DNA of 64,000 nt from Psychroserpens sp041224425 (lineage in GTDB: Bacteria; Bacteroidota; Bacteroidia; Flavobacteriales; Flavobacteriaceae): contig NZ_JBGFGL010000085.1 in assembly GCF_041224425.1 (NCBI RefSeq), positions 310,001 through 374,000 on the forward strand. The letters are read 5' to 3'. Each line of letters starts with the position of its first letter. The stretch's first letter is position 1. The notes beneath the pieces are model-generated. The model was not told the DNA's origin, made no database searches, and worked only from the letters and a program-made list of their open reading frames with translations. Shown here piece after piece: positions 61,793 through 64,000 of this stretch. Both the position numbers and the translations under genes were made by a program.

Positions 61793-62887
61793 ATGAGTAA
61801 CCAAAGTGACTCATTAACTCAATTGGCGCTCCAAAAGTTTAAGAAAAACTTTTGGGGCGTTTTTAGTTTTTGGCTTATAGTTCTCATTGGATTAATTTCA
61901 ATTTTTGCCTATACCTTATCGCCAGACAACTCTAAAAATGCTAACCAAATGCATTTGTCTATACACTCCAAATCACCTGGTTTTAAAGTCATGTTGTTAA
62001 GAGTGCCTTCAGAAGAGGTTTCGCAGCAAAGTATGATGTCAAAACTGTTTTTTGGGACTTCAAATCTGGAATCTGAGATACCTATTAGTAATCACGAAAT
62101 TAGCGAAAGTGAGATTTACTACACAGAGTATGCATCAGATGGTTTAATTGGCGAAACAAAATCACTGCCACTAAATCATTTTCCAAATAGTGATCCGAAG
62201 CCTTTTCTATATGAAAAAACATTTGTTTTTGGAACGGATAAATATGGAAGAGATTTATTGAGCAGAATTCTAGTTGGATCTCGAATTTCTTTTTTCATTG
62301 GTTTTGTAGCGGTTTTTATTTCATTAATCATTGGAATCGCTATGGGAAGCTTGGCAGGTTACTATGGTGGCAAAGTGGATGCTATTATCATGTGGATCAT
62401 AAATGTAACATGGTCCATACCTACATTGCTTTTAGTGATTGCCATTACCTTGGCGTTGGGAAAAGGATTTTGGCAAGTGTTTATTGCTGTCGGACTTACC
62501 ATGTGGGTTGAAGTTGCTAGAGTGGTAAGAGGGCAAATAATAAGTGTAAAACAAATGCAATACGTTACGGCAGCTAGAGCTTTAGGATTCAATGATTTTA
62601 GAATTATCACAAAGCATATTCTACCAAATATAATGGCGCCAATCATCGTTATTTCTGCGGCTAACTTTGCAGCGGCAATCTTAATTGAAAGCGGATTGAG
62701 CTTTTTAGGTATTGGTGCTCAACCTCCTATGGCAAGTTGGGGAGCAATGATAAAAGACCATTACAATTATATCATACTTGGGAAACCTTACTTGGCTTTA
62801 ATTCCTGGTCTTTGTATTATGATTTTGGTTATGGCTTTTATGCTGGTTGGTAACGCTCTTAGAGATGCTTTAGATGTAAAGGCTTAA
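61793..62887 (+). CDS. OppC-like ABC transporter permease
   Basis: 364 residues: an N-terminal cytoplasmic lead, a first helix (FWLIVLIGLISIFAYTL), a ~110-residue extracytoplasmic loop, then the permease core with GTDKYGRDLLSRIL, five helices and the EAA loop ARALGFNDFRIITKHILPN. It belongs to the peptide/nickel importer permease class. No partner permease, ATPase or binding protein lies beside it; it follows prc by one base. Its stop overlaps the stop of the convergent sulfotransferase gene within TTAA (62884-62887). Confidence 0.88.
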   Translation: MSNQSDSLTQLALQKFKKNFWGVFSFWLIVLIGLISIFAYTLSPDNSKNANQMHLSIHSKSPGFKVMLLRVPSEEVSQQSMMSKLFFGTSNLESEIPISNHEISESEIYYTEYASDGLIGETKSLPLNHFPNSDPKPFLYEKTFVFGTDKYGRDLLSRILVGSRISFFIGFVAVFISLIIGIAMGSLAGYYGGKVDAIIMWIINVTWSIPTLLLVIAITLALGKGFWQVFIAVGLTMWVEVARVVRGQIISVKQMQYVTAARALGFNDFRIITKHILPNIMAPIIVISAANFAAAILIESGLSFLGIGAQPPMASWGAMIKDHYNYIILGKPYLALIPGLCIMILVMAFMLVGNALRDALDVKA

Positions 62888-63687
62888 CGTAACCAATGCG
62901 ATAAGTCCCTTTGAGTTAATTTCTCGATTTTTTCAATATCGTTTTTGCAATTATTTAGGATGTATTCTCTAGTGCTTTCCAACAATTGTGGTTTTTTGTG
63001 AATGAAATTTGGATTGATGTAGTTTTTGAGAATTAAGGCTGCTTTTTTTAACCTTTCCAGAACTGTTTTCGGATTGTCATACTTGTAATGTAACAGTTTT
63101 TTATCGTTACTCTTATTGATATTCAATACAGACAAATCTACTTCAAATGGTTGAAGCTCTAAAAAGCGAAAAACCTTATTGGTCACTTTGTTGGGATTTG
63201 AAATGAAATCGCCAAAGAACAAGAGTAAAATATTAGAAAGTCCAAACGTTTCAATATAAGGCTCAATTTGCATGGCATATTTTCCTGTATTGATATAGTG
63301 ATCATCTGTCATTAAGGCTTTATTGATGTCATCATTGGTATCATAGCCTCTATTGTAAGCATGTGTGTATTGGGAAACGATGCGTTCAATAGGATGGCGC
63401 ATGATATATATGATTTTCATCTCAGGATTATATTCATAAATATCACTGTATATGTTGAGATTGCAATGTGGATATTTTGAATAATTTGTAGAGCCTTCTC
63501 CATAAAGCTTTGACTCTTCATTAAATAAGGAATGGTAAGAGTCCAAATGATTTCTCCAATCGGTCTTGTCAAAAAATTGAGGTTCTTTAGGATTGCTGAA
63601 ACAAATATCAGGATGTTGCGAAATACAAGAACTTAGACTTGTGGTAGCAGATTTTGCGGCTCCAATAAGTAAAAAGTCTACCTTCAC
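62884..63687 (-). CDS. PAPS-dependent sulfotransferase
   Basis: 267 residues from a GTG at 63687, overlapping the engB stop (GTGA). The 5'-phosphosulfate loop is GAAKSATTSL (9-18) and the 3'-phosphate motif is RHPIERIVSQY. Transfers sulfate from PAPS to a hydroxyl or amino acceptor, often a carbohydrate, in this bacterial class. The acceptor is unknown, and no sulfate-activation genes lie in the window. Confidence 0.87.
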   Translation of the reverse strand: MKVDFLLIGAAKSATTSLSSCISQHPDICFSNPKEPQFFDKTDWRNHLDSYHSLFNEESKLYGEGSTNYSKYPHCNLNIYSDIYEYNPEMKIIYIMRHPIERIVSQYTHAYNRGYDTNDDINKALMTDDHYINTGKYAMQIEPYIETFGLSNILLLFFGDFISNPNKVTNKVFRFLELQPFEVDLSVLNINKSNDKKLLHYKYDNPKTVLERLKKAALILKNYINPNFIHKKPQLLESTREYILNNCKNDIEKIEKLTQRDLSHWLR

Positions 63688-64000
63688 GTTCCGAGGGATT
63701 TTCGCATGGCGTTAATTTCAGAATTAGTACTGTCAATAAATTCCAATACCTCTTCTCTACCAATATCTTTTGAAGAGGAGGTCACAAAATAAGGAGGAAG
63801 AGCCTCCCAACTTTTCAAAAACTCTTGGCAATATAAATCGACATGCCGTATAATGGCATTTGGTTTGAGTTTATCAGCTTTGGTGAATATAATTGAAAAT
63901 GGGATTTCTGAAATCCCTAGGTATTCCATGAATTCTAAATCTATTTTTTGAGGCTCGTGACGAATGTCTACTAAAACAAAAGCAGAAACAAGTTGAGCTC
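63684..64000 (-). CDS. engB: Ribosome-biogenesis GTP-binding protein EngB (YihA/YsxC), 5' partial
   Basis: The frame stays open to the window edge, so the N-terminal part (G1 and G2) is missing. Visible: VDIRHEPQKIDLEF, the post-G3 signature, TKADKL as the G4 motif, and VTSSSKDIG as the G5-like loop, then a short C-terminus. EngB GTPases assist assembly of the large ribosomal subunit. It is followed by the sulfotransferase with a 4-base overlap. Confidence 0.9.
   Translation of the reverse strand, partial: AQLVSAFVLVDIRHEPQKIDLEFMEYLGISEIPFSIIFTKADKLKPNAIIRHVDLYCQEFLKSWEALPPYFVTSSSKDIGREEVLEFIDSTNSEINAMRKSLGT

Noticed and set aside
1..64000. CRISPR arrays, insertion sequences, prophage or integrated elements
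   Set aside because: No regularly spaced repeats, transposase or integrase genes, terminal inverted repeats or shifts in base composition were seen.

Overview
The window is a gene-dense, AT-rich chromosomal segment of a member of the Bacteroidetes, almost certainly a marine Flavobacteriaceae. The signs are: -7 promoter boxes of the TAnnTTTG type, almost no Shine-Dalgarno sequences, many lipoproteins and outer-membrane beta-barrels, a mevalonate-pathway isoprenoid route with a class II HMG-CoA reductase and a GYDIA-type GHMP kinase, and typical flavobacterial gene pairings (surE-lpxB, coaX-lptC-CBS protein-ppiD). Base composition looks uniform. I see no insertion sequence, prophage, integrase or CRISPR array, so this reads as core and stable accessory chromosome.

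Layout. 1-6.8 kb: the 3' part of a large outer-membrane beta-barrel protein with a kinase-like motif, a beta-propeller lipoprotein, and a tesB-led operon. 6.8-10.9 kb: the first mevalonate block (mvaD, a mevalonate kinase-like GHMP kinase, a UbiA prenyltransferase), then a pseudouridine-synthase paralogue that has lost its catalytic Asp. 10.9-17.3 kb: a transglutaminase/carboxypeptidase-regulatory pair, then a polyamine operon (arginine decarboxylase, agmatinase-type hydrolase, a deoxyhypusine-synthase homologue without its catalytic Lys, an acidic protein, an RMD1/DUF155 protein). That operon is preceded by a 0.33 kb leader holding a possible 50-codon ORF and competing RNA pairings. 17.8-24.3 kb (minus): an oxidoreductase, a polyferredoxin and three glycosyltransferases. 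24.4-26.1 kb: a GH113-like lipoprotein and a phosphoesterase.

26.1-32.8 kb (minus) is the most distinctive region: a nine-gene arsenosugar operon. It has ArsM, ArsS, a peroxidase-like protein, both arsenosugar-type glycosyltransferases (TIGR04282 and TIGR04283), a purine nucleoside phosphorylase whose base-binding Asn is replaced by Asp, an exported rhodanese, a sterol-desaturase-family membrane protein and a DUF547 lipoprotein. Together they suggest a route from arsenite through methylation and adenosyl transfer to depurination and glycosylation.

33.4-39.9 kb: a galactoside operon (lipoprotein GH2, Na+/sugar symporter, galK, galT) ending in a perfect bidirectional terminator facing tRNA-Phe(GAA). 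40.1-48.0 kb: coaX, a barrel protein, a TPR protein, lptC (with a terminator-like hairpin inside its signal-peptide codons), a CNNM/CorC-type protein and a PpiD-like foldase. 48.1-50.3 kb: the second mevalonate block (GYDIA kinase and HMG-CoA reductase). 50.5-54.6 kb: tandem POT transporters and a thioredoxin. 54.6-59.4 kb (minus): surE, a small membrane protein, lpxB, an NlpC/P60 peptidase and ComEC. 59.6-64 kb: a C-terminal processing protease, an OppC-like permease, a sulfotransferase, and engB running off the window.

The only gene-free stretch above 300 bases is 12294-12827, described in the leader entries.
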